Positions 28,439 to 37,808 of a stretch of 64,000 nucleotides of DNA are shown one piece after another. Below the pieces are notes generated by a model. It searched no databases. It had not been told where the DNA came from and saw nothing but the letters and a program-made list of their open reading frames with translations. Both the position numbers and the translations under genes were made by a program. The stretch's first letter is position 1. Each line of letters starts with the position of its first letter. The DNA comes from Verrucomicrobiota bacterium (GTDB lineage Bacteria > Verrucomicrobiota > Verrucomicrobiia > Limisphaerales > UBA1096), in assembly GCA_030749225.1 (NCBI GenBank), contig JASMKO010000028.1:1-64000 (forward strand), given 5' to 3'.

Positions 28439-30784
28439 TCAGAGTTTGAGCGTCACACTGGCGGTGGCAACCGAAGCCGGGTCGGCGCGTTGGTCGAGCG
28501 ACTTGACAATCTCGCGGGCGGACCGGTTCACTTTTTCAGCGAACAGTTCCTTGCCGTTGACTGAGATTGCCACCGGCTTGTCGAGGTCGACCAGTTTGTC
28601 GGACAACCGAACAACTAGGCGCTTGGTATTCTCTGCTGTGATCGCGATCGACTGAGCGTCGACCACTGCGGTAATTCGCTGGCCCTTGGCCAGGTGTTTC
28701 TCCGGGATCTGCAGCCAGTAAAACCGCGAGGTGATACCCTTGGCTTGGCGCCAGATGATTTTCCTAGGCCAAGCATTACGTGAAAACTTGGCCATCCACG
28801 GCAGCGACTCGGCATCCTTCAACTTCATCCAGTGCCCCATCTCCGGATAAATGCGCACCATGTGGTCGTAGCCCTTCGGATCACCCTTGCGCAGGTCTGC
28901 CAGTAGATCCTTCCATTTTTCAGCAACCTTGTTCCGATTGTAGGCGCCGTCCTTCCCGCCCATGAAGAGGCCGAACGGTAAGTTGCGGAGGTTGTTCGGT
29001 TTGGCATCGTTCGGGTGGCCGGCCATCATTGACGCGGCAGCCCATCGATCAGCCATGCGCGGCGCGAGTTGATATACGCCGTCGCCCCCGGCCGAGTACC
29101 CCATGAGGTAAACGCGGTTCGGGTTGACCCCGCGGGTGGCGACGAAATTCTCGATCAGCCGATCAAACAACCCGTCAATATGCGACTGGTGCCAGAGATT
29201 CCATGTATCGGTCGGTGCACGCGGCGCGATGTAGATGCCCTCCTTGGGCTGGTAGAGCTTGATCTGATTTTTCCACTGACCATCGTTCACGTTTGTAGGC
29301 GCACCGCCGCCACCGTGCATTGAGATCCAAAGCGACCGGCCGCCCTCGGGTGCATCCCCAAAAACTTTCTCTAGATAACGCAGTTTCTTGTCGCCAAGCT
29401 GAATCGACTTGGCCTCGATTTCAGCTCTACGCTCCTTGGCCAAGCGCTTACGGTAATCCGTCCAGATCAGGTCCACCGCCTTTTTTGCGTCCGCTTTAGA
29501 GAGGACGCCCTTGGCCCAGTCACCCGGTAAAGTCTCGGGGCGCACCTTGGCCGGGGCCGCCAGCCAAGCGGTTACTGCAGCCAATTGTGAGTTGGCGATC
29601 GCGGTTTCGTCCGGCAGATCGTCCCACTGCAAGTCCAGGGTCACCTCGCCGGCCTTGGCACGGCGTAGCGGTATCTCTTTCACCTTGTCGCCCTGAATCA
29701 GTCTAAGCCAAAACGGTGTGTTGGGGTTGCAGGTAAAGCCGGCAATGTCGTTCAAGTCAGCCCGGCCCGCCTTGGTTTTACTGGAGGCGAGTACCTGTTT
29801 TTTGGCATCAAGCAACTCGGCTTTAACCTCAATGCGATTGCCACCGTCGCGCACACGCACGAACACATCATCCTCGACGTTGTCGCTGCTGCCCTTGCCG
29901 GTGTAGCGATCGGTGACGTTGAATGCGTTGACCTGTTTCGACTCAATATCCCACACCATTGGAAAGCGCGTGCCAGTGTTCTTCCACGACGTGGCGTAGA
30001 TCGAGTGCCGCCAGTCGGACTTGTCGGCCTTAGATGCGGCGCCAACAAACCAGCCGCGGTTCAGCCCGGAGGCGCTGTATTCATCCGAACCGGTGAAGTG
30101 CCAACCATCGTCCCAAACCTCGGTCCAGGTATGGTTGCCACGCTTGTTCGTCCAGAGCGGAGTGCCGGCCACGCGCGCCGCCACGCCGACTGATCGGCAG
30201 GCATCGACGAGAATAATCGACAGGCCGGTACAAGTCGCGCGGCTTTGGGCGACCGACTCAGCCGGGCTCTGGTTAGGCTTCTTGCGGCCGGTGTTGTAGT
30301 GGACGTTGATCAGGTTAAAGAGTTTGCTGTTGAGCGCCTGCACCGCCTCGGTCGAGGTCGAGGCCTTCGCGACCAGCTTGCGGCATTTCACGTAAAAGTC
30401 GGGGCGCCAACGTTCGCGGGTTTCGTCAAGGCTCGCATACGGAAGTACGTCGTTGAAAAACAACTCTTCGGAAAGCTTCGCGCACCACGGGAATTCAGCG
30501 CGGGCCTTCATCGCTAGGTCGAGGTTTTCAGTGAGAAACTCACGGTCGAGTTGCTTGAGATCCGCCTCTGGCATGCCCTCGACGAGAAACTCAGCGCCAC
30601 GATGGCCAAAATCACCGTGTGTTTTCTTCGCGGTGGCGATAAAAGCATCAAGCTCGGCGCGGTTGTCGCCGGCCTTGGCCAGAGCCGCCTGGAGCGCCTC
30701 CGCCGCTTGGCCAAACGCAGCCGGGGTGGCGAAGGTGAGCAGCACCAAAAAGTATTTCAATTGGGACAAATTCAGTATCCGCAT
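28439..30784 (-). CDS. Secreted transglutaminase-like / alpha-beta hydrolase fusion
   Basis: From the ATG at 30784 (MRILNLSQLKYFLVLLTFATPAAFGQA) this 781-aa protein has a signal peptide. A transglutaminase-like domain follows with its triad region visible (SRATCTGLSIILVDACRSVGVAARVAG, then NHTWTEVWDDGWHFTGSDE). The C-terminal half is an alpha/beta-hydrolase of the esterase/depolymerase type: SLWISMHGGGGAPTN with oxyanion glycine run, nucleophile in YLMGYSAGGDGVYQLA, acid region FGLFMGGKDGAYN, and histidine in PEMGHWMK. A beta-rich tail ends the protein. A protein-, peptide- or polymer-processing role outside the cytoplasm is plausible; the substrate is unknown. The signal peptide carries a near-copy of the dispersed palindrome (FGQAA). 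Confidence 0.82.
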   Translation of the reverse strand: MRILNLSQLKYFLVLLTFATPAAFGQAAEALQAALAKAGDNRAELDAFIATAKKTHGDFGHRGAEFLVEGMPEADLKQLDREFLTENLDLAMKARAEFPWCAKLSEELFFNDVLPYASLDETRERWRPDFYVKCRKLVAKASTSTEAVQALNSKLFNLINVHYNTGRKKPNQSPAESVAQSRATCTGLSIILVDACRSVGVAARVAGTPLWTNKRGNHTWTEVWDDGWHFTGSDEYSASGLNRGWFVGAASKADKSDWRHSIYATSWKNTGTRFPMVWDIESKQVNAFNVTDRYTGKGSSDNVEDDVFVRVRDGGNRIEVKAELLDAKKQVLASSKTKAGRADLNDIAGFTCNPNTPFWLRLIQGDKVKEIPLRRAKAGEVTLDLQWDDLPDETAIANSQLAAVTAWLAAPAKVRPETLPGDWAKGVLSKADAKKAVDLIWTDYRKRLAKERRAEIEAKSIQLGDKKLRYLEKVFGDAPEGGRSLWISMHGGGGAPTNVNDGQWKNQIKLYQPKEGIYIAPRAPTDTWNLWHQSHIDGLFDRLIENFVATRGVNPNRVYLMGYSAGGDGVYQLAPRMADRWAAASMMAGHPNDAKPNNLRNLPFGLFMGGKDGAYNRNKVAEKWKDLLADLRKGDPKGYDHMVRIYPEMGHWMKLKDAESLPWMAKFSRNAWPRKIIWRQAKGITSRFYWLQIPEKHLAKGQRITAVVDAQSIAITAENTKRLVVRLSDKLVDLDKPVAISVNGKELFAEKVNRSAREIVKSLDQRADPASVATASVTLKL

Positions 30785-30816
30785 GGCCGGGACGTTACCC
30801 GTGCTCTTGGACAAGA

Positions 30817-32829
30817 TCAACGGTTGGGAGATTCGATGACCGGTGGCGTCGGCGCGGTTGCTGGAGAGGGAATCAGCCGGGTGTAACGGATACCGTACTC
30901 GCCAGAGACAACGCGGCGGAAGTTGCCCTGCAAACTGGTGAGCGGCCAGACGATGAAGATGATGTCAGTGATCAGCCAAACGAACTGTCCCAGCCAGCAG
31001 AGAAACACAGATCCAATGGTCGGCAGCAGGTACACGAATCCGAACGTCCTCCAAAACGCCGCCGAATAGCTATTACCGCGCAACGCGAACCAGCAGCCGG
31101 AATAGTACAACGCGAACAGGTCGCCGAAAAACACCACGGCAAACAGGCTACTCATCAGGGCCATCATGGAGACGCCGAACAGGGTTTCATCAGCGATCCC
31201 GCCTGTCATGAAAATACTCAACAGAGCCGCCACGATGGGCAGCGATGCCAGCATGATCACAGGCCACATCCAAAACCGCACCATCGCGGCGAAGTGCCCG
31301 CGCCGAAACTGCCGCTCATCCACCGGCGTCACGAGAATCTGCTCGAGCGCGCCGCTGGCCTTGGCCTCATAGATGGTCATCACCGCGTGGCGCGCCACCT
31401 CCAGCCGAATCCAAAACGAGGCTACCCAGATCAACGAGGCCATAAATATCCACAAGTCATCAATTCCGAAAAGTGCACCAGCAGATAACAGTCCTATAAA
31501 GAATAATAGGACAACCACGGCAAGCGCTGTTAGAAGACCCACAATAAGAGCCATCAGGCAAGCGCTACCAAATTTAATTTTAAGCCTTGACGAGTATATC
31601 AAACTGGTAGTTAAAAATAATACAACAGCGTTTATAAAATTAGCTGGATTAGAAGAAGAGAACGGGTCCGGCGCAAGCGTTATAAGCCCTACCATGACCG
31701 AAATTGCAATACCCACCAAACAGGATGCTGCCGTTATTCCTAATGCCTTGCCAAAAGAAATATCCAATTTAGTTATCCAATTAGCCGCCAACTTCAAAAA
31801 GAATGACGCGATAAGACAAAAAACAACATACATGCCTACTATCATAGCAAGCCCAGCTTCTACGCCTTCCAGGGCTACGAAGCCTAGGGGCGCCAATCCA
31901 ACTGTGATCATCAAGGCCACCAGCAACCGCCGGGAGGTCCGAAATGAACGCATGCGCCACACCAGCCAACCAGCCGGGTTGGCATCCAGTAGCGCGGACT
32001 GCCGATCTGCGCTTGGCTGCAACGCGTCGCCGTCCGTTCGCTTCGCCAAGCTGGGAACCTGTGGCCTTAGCTTGGCCTCGCGCCAGCGGTGCGGGATGAT
32101 CCAGGAGGCCAGGGCCAGCAGCGCTGCCGAGAGGACCAGGCCCCCGCCCAACCAGGGCCAATATTCGCCGGAACCGGCCACCGGCACCCCGATCACCGGG
32201 GCAGAGGCGTGGGCCATGGCAAATCCGGGGCTGATGAATTGTAGAGCGCTCGCAGTGCCAAACAGCCAAAAGTGAATCAATGGCAGCATGGTCACACTGA
32301 ACAGCGAGAGGAACGTCCAGAAGATTGCCCGGCCGCTGCTCCAGCTAAGCGCTGAGAAAAACATCCCCAGCGAGAGCGAAAAAATGAGGATGTTGAGCAA
32401 AGCACCTGCCGTCCGCCAGAACTGGTCATTCGTCACGCCGCCCATCAATAACGGCAGCGCCAACACAGGGAGTACTGCCAACACGCCGTAAAACGACTTA
32501 AGCGATGCGGTGATCATCTTGCCCAGCACCACATCGTACCCGCGCAGGTCGGTGAGGAAAAGCAGACCAAGCGTGCCGTCGTTTTTTTCGCGTGTTAGCG
32601 TGTCGGAGGTCGTCCACAGACCGGCCAGCAGGCAGTAGACGAAACAGGCCCAGGCGAGGATGGCGAAGAAAATGTCGCCTTTCATCATGCCGCCCTCCAA
32701 ATATGCGATTCCCAGCCAGAGGCCACCGAAGCAGACCGCCACGATGGCGATGATCCAGCGCCACAGCCACGAGCCGAGTTTGCGGGAGGCCAGCCTCAGT
32801 TCGCGCTCAACGATGGGCAGGCTGGTCAT
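30817..32829 (-). CDS. ABC-2 type transporter permease with extra AT-rich membrane segment
   Basis: This 670-aa polytopic protein is a tandem paralogue of the next gene upstream. Both start with PIVxRELxxASR and contain the ABC-2 motif DTLxxEKxxGTLGLLFLTxLRGxDVVLGKM. The second half carries another permease-like block (EAKASGALEQILVTPVDERQFRRGHF), so it looks like a fused double permease. Residues about 326-463 add helices not seen in the paralogue and are encoded by DNA much richer in AT than the rest. No ATPase gene is adjacent; the partner must lie elsewhere. The start ATG at 32829 is 15 bp after the paralogue's stop. Confidence 0.85.
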   Translation of the reverse strand: MTSLPIVERELRLASRKLGSWLWRWIIAIVAVCFGGLWLGIAYLEGGMMKGDIFFAILAWACFVYCLLAGLWTTSDTLTREKNDGTLGLLFLTDLRGYDVVLGKMITASLKSFYGVLAVLPVLALPLLMGGVTNDQFWRTAGALLNILIFSLSLGMFFSALSWSSGRAIFWTFLSLFSVTMLPLIHFWLFGTASALQFISPGFAMAHASAPVIGVPVAGSGEYWPWLGGGLVLSAALLALASWIIPHRWREAKLRPQVPSLAKRTDGDALQPSADRQSALLDANPAGWLVWRMRSFRTSRRLLVALMITVGLAPLGFVALEGVEAGLAMIVGMYVVFCLIASFFLKLAANWITKLDISFGKALGITAASCLVGIAISVMVGLITLAPDPFSSSNPANFINAVVLFLTTSLIYSSRLKIKFGSACLMALIVGLLTALAVVVLLFFIGLLSAGALFGIDDLWIFMASLIWVASFWIRLEVARHAVMTIYEAKASGALEQILVTPVDERQFRRGHFAAMVRFWMWPVIMLASLPIVAALLSIFMTGGIADETLFGVSMMALMSSLFAVVFFGDLFALYYSGCWFALRGNSYSAAFWRTFGFVYLLPTIGSVFLCWLGQFVWLITDIIFIVWPLTSLQGNFRRVVSGEYGIRYTRLIPSPATAPTPPVIESPNR

Positions 32830-32844
32830 GTCACGGATTCATTG

Positions 32845-34410
32845 TCAGGCACCTGCCGCCCGGGCGGCCACTTGACGAAAGTTGGCTTTCAAGTCGTTCA
32901 TCGCGCGGATCCCCCAAAAAAAATTGTTACCAAGGCAAACAAAAAACCAAAGTCCCAAAACGAATTCTTGATTGAACCAGTCAGGCGCTCTAGGACTCAA
33001 CAACTGACCAATTGCAACGATCAAAAAAACAACACCCAAAAAAATGATCCATGGCAGGAACAGGATGCGCAAAGCCACGCCACTCCCACTGAAGGATGGT
33101 TTGCGGGAAGTCAAACTGAGCCGCATACCAACAAAGTGCATTGCCCAGATATCTGCCACCAGTATAGCCAAACCGACAAAGTAGTAGGGCCAAGTGTCCA
33201 CAGCCGAGTCAAACATCATGAATGGAACGGTGACCAGCACGAGACCAAGCGGTAAGCCGAACTGCCACAAAAGGCGCCGCGCCTGGCCAAATGAGAAATC
33301 GCTAAAATTCAACGGGGTTGCCAGCAGCAACTCCAGTGCTCCCTCCTGACGATCCTCACGAAACCGGTCACACACCGCTGAGACGATCCATATTTTGAAG
33401 CCGGTGAAAGTAAACCATAGAGTCCACAAGTATTCCTCCTCACCCAGCCACCATCTGCCATTTTCCAGTAATCCCCACAGCCAAAGCATAAACCCGGCAA
33501 ACAAAGCGGCCCAAACCAGTAAGGGCCGCCAACGCCGCCGAACTCCCAGCCAAAAAGCCGGGTTATCATTGAGTAGCTTGGTTCGGTGTGAGATCGCATT
33601 AGCAGGGCGCAGCTTGACAATAGCATTTGGTTTCGCCTCCCGGTCCTGCCAGGCACGCGGCGCCCGCCATACCGCGAAGCCAAGCGCAGTCACTCCAACA
33701 CCTAGGGTCATAGCCAGCGACTGGTAAAAGACTGCGGCAGCGAATCCTCCGCTGAACGCCAGTGGAAACATCGCACCCGTGCTGAAACCTGCGATCAACT
33801 CTGAATGGGAGCGGCTTATTACACTGTATTCCGCAAGTACAATACCGAAGATCGGTGCTCCGAAGATGAGCAGGAGAATGAGGAGCGCCGTAACGCCGAT
33901 CGCTGCCTTGGATGATTTAAATAAAGCCGAGCAGGCCATGCCGACCGAGAGTGACATGAACAGCGCGGCAAACAGCACTCCGACCATCCGGCCCACCTCC
34001 GCCGGATCCACACCGCCCATCAGCAGCGGCACCATCATCACCGGCGCAATCGCCATCAGACCAAACACCGCCTGCACCGAGCAGGCGCTCATCTTACCCA
34101 GCACCACGTCGAGTCCGCGCAGGTTCGTCAGGAATAACAGGCCGAGCGTCCCGTTGCGCTTCTCCTCGCTGAGTGTGTCAGCCGTCAGCCGCACGCCGGC
34201 CAGGTTGCAGAAGAAAAAAGCAAAGCCGGCAATCACGCCGAAAATGATCTGGCTGAACTCATGCGGCGGCGCGTTGTCCATCGACATGACAATGAACATC
34301 CACGCAAGGACTACAATGGCAGTGAGAGCCGTGACAAAACGGATGACCTGGGTCTCCCGACGGCGGGAGGCCACCAACAATTCACGGCCAACAATGGGAA
34401 AAGGGTTCAC
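32845..34410 (-). CDS. ABC-2 type transporter permease
   Basis: This 521-aa membrane protein is the shorter paralogue of the following gene, with the same N-terminus (MNPFPIVGRELLVASRRRE) and DTLSEEKRNGTLGLLFLTNLRGLDVVLGKMSA. The second block is FREDRQEGALELLLATPLNFSDFSFGQ. Such pairs work as heteromeric export permeases with an ABC ATPase, which is not in the window. The start is GTG at 34410, and the alignment with the paralogue supports it, although the AGGAGG ribosome-binding-like sequence on the minus strand runs into the GTG rather than sitting 5-9 bases before it. The C-terminal coding part near 32.9-33.05 kb is also AT-rich. Confidence 0.85.
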   Translation of the reverse strand: MNPFPIVGRELLVASRRRETQVIRFVTALTAIVVLAWMFIVMSMDNAPPHEFSQIIFGVIAGFAFFFCNLAGVRLTADTLSEEKRNGTLGLLFLTNLRGLDVVLGKMSACSVQAVFGLMAIAPVMMVPLLMGGVDPAEVGRMVGVLFAALFMSLSVGMACSALFKSSKAAIGVTALLILLLIFGAPIFGIVLAEYSVISRSHSELIAGFSTGAMFPLAFSGGFAAAVFYQSLAMTLGVGVTALGFAVWRAPRAWQDREAKPNAIVKLRPANAISHRTKLLNDNPAFWLGVRRRWRPLLVWAALFAGFMLWLWGLLENGRWWLGEEEYLWTLWFTFTGFKIWIVSAVCDRFREDRQEGALELLLATPLNFSDFSFGQARRLLWQFGLPLGLVLVTVPFMMFDSAVDTWPYYFVGLAILVADIWAMHFVGMRLSLTSRKPSFSGSGVALRILFLPWIIFLGVVFLIVAIGQLLSPRAPDWFNQEFVLGLWFFVCLGNNFFWGIRAMNDLKANFRQVAARAAGA

Positions 34411-34483
34411 CTCCTGAGTTCCAAGTTTTCAGTTTCAAGTTTGAAACCCATGAATCCACCACCCGGCGGCGCTTGGCAAAGCA

Positions 34484-36085
34484 CTACTGAGAGTGTTCAA
34501 ACTCGCCCTTTTTCAACTTCGTCATGTAGGCGTCCAGATCCTTTTTCACGCCGCCCGCGAGGAAGTACAGACCAAGCACATTCGGGAATGCCATGCCGAG
34601 AATCATCAGGTCACCGAAATCAAGAATGTTCGTGGAGGTGATGATGGAGCCAAGGAAAACCATCACCAAAAACAAGATGCGGTACACCATCGAGGAACCG
34701 TCACCGAACAGCCATGCCCAGCAACGTTCGCCGTAGTATGACCAGGCTATCATAGTACTGAAGGCGAACAAAACCACCGCCACTGAAAGGATGTAAGGAA
34801 ACCAGGCAATCTCTGCAGCAAACGCAGTTGAGGTTAGCCCGGCACCATTGTTATCCGCCGCGAATGGCTTGGCGATCTCCGCCGCTGCGCCTCCCTCGTA
34901 ATGACCGGTGATGACAATCACCAACCCTGTCATGGTGCAAACGATGATCGTATCGATGAACGGCTCGAGCAACGCCACGATGCCCTCCCGGACCGGATAC
35001 TTCGTCCTGGCCGCGGAATGGGCGATTGCGGCTGAGCCCACACCGGCCTCGTTGGAAAAAGCAGCCCGCTTGAACCCTGTAACCAACACACCGATGAAGC
35101 CTCCCCAAGCCGCATTTGGATTGAAGGCACTGTCAATGATCGTGCCAAACGCAGCGGGAATTTCAGAGGTGTGTTTGAACAACACCACCAGGCAGGCCAA
35201 AAGATAAATGCCGCACATGGCCGGCACAATCTTCGCAGCGGTCTGCGCGATGCGCTTGATGCCACCGATAATGACCAGGCCGGTCAGCATCGCCATAACC
35301 ACCCCAAACACCCAGCGGTGGTCCGCCAGCCAAGGAATCGTTTCCTGCACCGCATTCAGCGACTGGTTAACCTGAAACGTGTTGCCACCACCAAACGAAC
35401 CGCCGATGCAAAGGATGGCAAACAGGACAGCGAGGCCCTTTCCAAACCCACCAAACCCCTTTTCGGTCAAGCCTTTGGTAAGATAAAACATCGCACCGCC
35501 CATAACTCGACCATCTGGCCTTGTCTCGCGGTACTTTTGACCCAGAGTACACTCGGTAAATTTCGATGACATGCCAAGGAACCCGGCAATGATCATCCAG
35601 AAAACCGCACCCGGCCCACCGAGGCTGACAGCGATGGCTACACCAGCGATGTTGCCCAAGCCAACCGTCGCCGAGAGCGCAGAGGAGAGCGCTTGAAAAT
35701 GACTGACCTCGCCCTCAGCATCGGTGTTGTCGTATTTGCCACGGACGACATCGACCGCATGCTTGAAACCGCGGAAGTTGATGAAACCCATCCGGATAGT
35801 GAAGAAGATGGCACCAACAACCAGCCAAGCGACGACCAGCGGAATTCCCGTGCCTGAGGACGAAGTGTAAATGGGAAAGAAAAATGCTGAGGCGATCCAA
35901 CCCACCAGTGTTCCGGCAATGGCATCCACTTGCTCGAATATGCCACTCTCCTTTCCCTCCTCCTGAGCAAATGCCGGGGCAACGGAAAGAGTGAATGCCA
36001 TGCAGGTGGCGAAGAAACGACGCGCGATGCCTACCGGCGTCATGCAGCTTTTTTGCCCTGAAAAAACTTCAGTTGTTTGTTTCAT
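34484..36085 (-). CDS. AGCS-family sodium:alanine/glycine symporter
   Basis: From the ATG at 36085 (MKQTTEVFSG) this is a 533-aa protein with about 11 helices. Diagnostic AGCS sequences are present: SALSATVGLGNIAGVAIAVSLGGPGAVFWMIIAGFLGMSSKFTECTLGQKYRE and GFKRAAFSNEAGVGSAAIAHSAARTKYPVREGIVALLEPFIDTI. It takes up alanine, glycine or a similar amino acid with sodium. The extra N-terminus before the first conserved helix includes a signal-like stretch (FFATCMAFTLSVAPAFAQEE), which is longer than in typical members. A terminator of the upstream gene lies just before the start. Confidence 0.9.
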   Translation of the reverse strand: MKQTTEVFSGQKSCMTPVGIARRFFATCMAFTLSVAPAFAQEEGKESGIFEQVDAIAGTLVGWIASAFFFPIYTSSSGTGIPLVVAWLVVGAIFFTIRMGFINFRGFKHAVDVVRGKYDNTDAEGEVSHFQALSSALSATVGLGNIAGVAIAVSLGGPGAVFWMIIAGFLGMSSKFTECTLGQKYRETRPDGRVMGGAMFYLTKGLTEKGFGGFGKGLAVLFAILCIGGSFGGGNTFQVNQSLNAVQETIPWLADHRWVFGVVMAMLTGLVIIGGIKRIAQTAAKIVPAMCGIYLLACLVVLFKHTSEIPAAFGTIIDSAFNPNAAWGGFIGVLVTGFKRAAFSNEAGVGSAAIAHSAARTKYPVREGIVALLEPFIDTIIVCTMTGLVIVITGHYEGGAAAEIAKPFAADNNGAGLTSTAFAAEIAWFPYILSVAVVLFAFSTMIAWSYYGERCWAWLFGDGSSMVYRILFLVMVFLGSIITSTNILDFGDLMILGMAFPNVLGLYFLAGGVKKDLDAYMTKLKKGEFEHSQ

Positions 36086-36106
36086 TTGGGTTGTTCGGGT
36101 TTGTCC

Positions 36107-36134
36107 AAAAAAAAGAGCCGGGGTTGAGCCCGGC
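36107..36134 (-). terminator. Intrinsic terminator of the prepilin-like gene
   Basis: On the minus strand GCCGGG-CTCAAC-CCCGGC forms a 6-bp GC stem followed by TC and eight T residues. It starts about 35 bp past the stop of the prepilin-like gene and before the symporter gene, so the two are probably separate transcripts. Confidence 0.8.
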
Positions 36135-36168
36135 CCTTTTTGCCAAAGATCGTTCCTTAAAGCGATCC

Positions 36169-36981
36169 TCACTTTAACGGGTTAAAGTATTTGTCAATCA
36201 ATGCCGGATTCCTTTGAATTTCCATGATCCGCTGATGCTTGATGCTCTCCGCGTGGCCGTCGAAATAGCCGGCGTTGATGCCAGTCTTGTGCATGGTGTG
36301 AATCTTATCACCCATCGCGTTAACGCCCACCCCCTGACCGGCCCGGTTCCCGAATGCCGTCCCGTGCGGGTGGAAGCTGGCGTTACGCATCGAGTGCGGA
36401 TCCTCGTTGAGCAGCAGAAACTTGTCAGACGGATTCCGGACCATCGAATACTTGATCCCGGGATGCACGCCCCCAGTCTGGCCATTCATGTAACTGGTCA
36501 TGCTAAAGTTGACCCGCAGTGCCAAACCGATCGGCCCCGTGCTCGGGCAGCGGTACACGCCGTACACCGTCTTGTTCCGGGTGTCGGGCATCCTGTTTTT
36601 GCGGATGATCTCCTGACCAGTCACGTGGGTGAAAATCGAGCCAGCCTCGGCATGAAACGGGATGTTCCGGTCATAGCGGTTCCAGTCCCTGCCGCGTTGC
36701 AGCACCGCATCACCCGGGCCACCCCAGACCCAGTCCTCATGCCAGTTCCGGTCGGTCGAGCCGGCAAACGGCAGATGATCATCATAATCATCCTTGTACA
36801 TATAGATACCCAAACCGACTTGGCGCATGTTACTGAGGCACTTGGCGGAGCGGCCGCTCTCCTTGGCGCTAGCCAGGGCTGGCAGCAGCAAGGCGGCCAA
36901 AATTGCGATGATGGCGATCACGACAAGCAGTTCAATCAGCGTAAAGCCCCGGTTCCCTTGAGACGTTTTTAGCGGTTTCAT
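36169..36981 (-). CDS. Prepilin-type N-terminal cleavage/methylation protein (DUF1559-like)
   Basis: This 270-aa protein has a type IV pilin-like N-terminus: the cleavage site in [54 protein letters not shown]. The globular part ends with a His-to-Asp-Gly segment ([20 protein letters not shown]), the H-X9-DG type motif typical of the large paralogous families in Verrucomicrobia, Lentisphaerae and Planctomycetes. A prepilin peptidase would cut before the Phe. These pseudopilin-like proteins are abundant in such genomes but poorly understood. It has its own strong terminator. Confidence 0.92.
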   Translation of the reverse strand: MKPLKTSQGNRGFTLIELLVVIAIIAILAALLLPALASAKESGRSAKCLSNMRQVGLGIYMYKDDYDDHLPFAGSTDRNWHEDWVWGGPGDAVLQRGRDWNRYDRNIPFHAEAGSIFTHVTGQEIIRKNRMPDTRNKTVYGVYRCPSTGPIGLALRVNFSMTSYMNGQTGGVHPGIKYSMVRNPSDKFLLLNEDPHSMRNASFHPHGTAFGNRAGQGVGVNAMGDKIHTMHKTGINAGYFDGHAESIKHQRIMEIQRNPALIDKYFNPLK

Positions 36982-37049
36982 TTCTTCTCGCAGGCAAAAC
37001 TAATGCTGTATCCCTCAAAATGCCAACGCATTTTTGACTTATAAACGGG

Positions 37050-37808
37050 CTATTTTGCGCAAACATGGCAATCCGCCCTTGGCCGCAACCGGACGGTGTG
37101 GAACATCATCGCCCGCAAATCACAGGTCAGCAGCCGGTTAAAGAGCGGCTCGCCCAGCCCAGCGATGATCTTGATCGCCTCCATCGCGCCGAGACAACCG
37201 ACCATACCCGACACCGCACCGATCACCGGGAAACGCCTCCGCCAGTTGTCCGGCACCTCCGGATAGAGGCACCGCAGACAGCCGGTTTGGCCCGGCGCAA
37301 AGCTGGTGATGTGCGCCTCGGTCTCGTACATCGCGCACTCGACCATCGGCTTTGCCAAGCGCACGGAAGCATCGTTCATCGCGAAGCGCTCCTCGAACAT
37401 CGGCGCACAATCGACCACCACATCGGCCTGTTCAACAAGTTCTGCGGCATTGGCTTCGCTGACGTTTTCCGACACGCCCACGATCTCAATCCGCGGGTTG
37501 AGCCCGGTGAGCGTCGCGACGGCGGTGTCGATCCGCGGCTGACCAAGCGCGTCGTGCTGCATCAGCAACTGCCGGTTCAGGTCGCTGGGCTTGAGCGTAC
37601 CACCGTGGGCCAGCACCAGTCGCCCCACCCCGGCCGCCGCCAGTTCGTACGCCACCAAGCCGCCCAGACCACCGATGCGACTGACCATCACCGTTGCCGC
37701 CTTGAGCTTGCGCTGCCCCTCCTCGCCAAAACCGGCTACTGTCGTCTGCCATGAGTACACCCCGCGCTCAATATCAGTCAACGCCGGTAGGTCGCTTGGG
37801 TCACTCAT
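37050..37808 (-). CDS. MoeB/ThiF-like E1 adenylyltransferase family protein
   Basis: This 252-aa protein has the E1-like Rossmann motif (VSRIGGLGGLVAYELAAAGVGRLVLAHGG), the NRQ arginine-finger segment (SDLNRQLLMQHDALGQ), and two CxxC zinc pairs (CLRC and CHVC). MoeB activates MoaD for molybdopterin synthesis, and its overlap with modC fits a molybdenum-cofactor role. Where E. coli MoeB has an aspartate that binds the ATP-Mg (xDFDTV), this protein has AHGGTL. Loss of that residue might mean altered chemistry. ThiF or HesA roles are alternatives. The ATG at 37808 overlaps the modC end by 8 bp. Confidence 0.8.
   Translation of the reverse strand: MSDPSDLPALTDIERGVYSWQTTVAGFGEEGQRKLKAATVMVSRIGGLGGLVAYELAAAGVGRLVLAHGGTLKPSDLNRQLLMQHDALGQPRIDTAVATLTGLNPRIEIVGVSENVSEANAAELVEQADVVVDCAPMFEERFAMNDASVRLAKPMVECAMYETEAHITSFAPGQTGCLRCLYPEVPDNWRRRFPVIGAVSGMVGCLGAMEAIKIIAGLGEPLFNRLLTCDLRAMMFHTVRLRPRADCHVCAK

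Noticed and set aside
34432-34447. GTTTCAA-GT-TTGAAAC inverted repeat between the symporter and permease genes
   Set aside because: A short AT-rich inverted repeat with no second copy or promoter context seen; could be chance.
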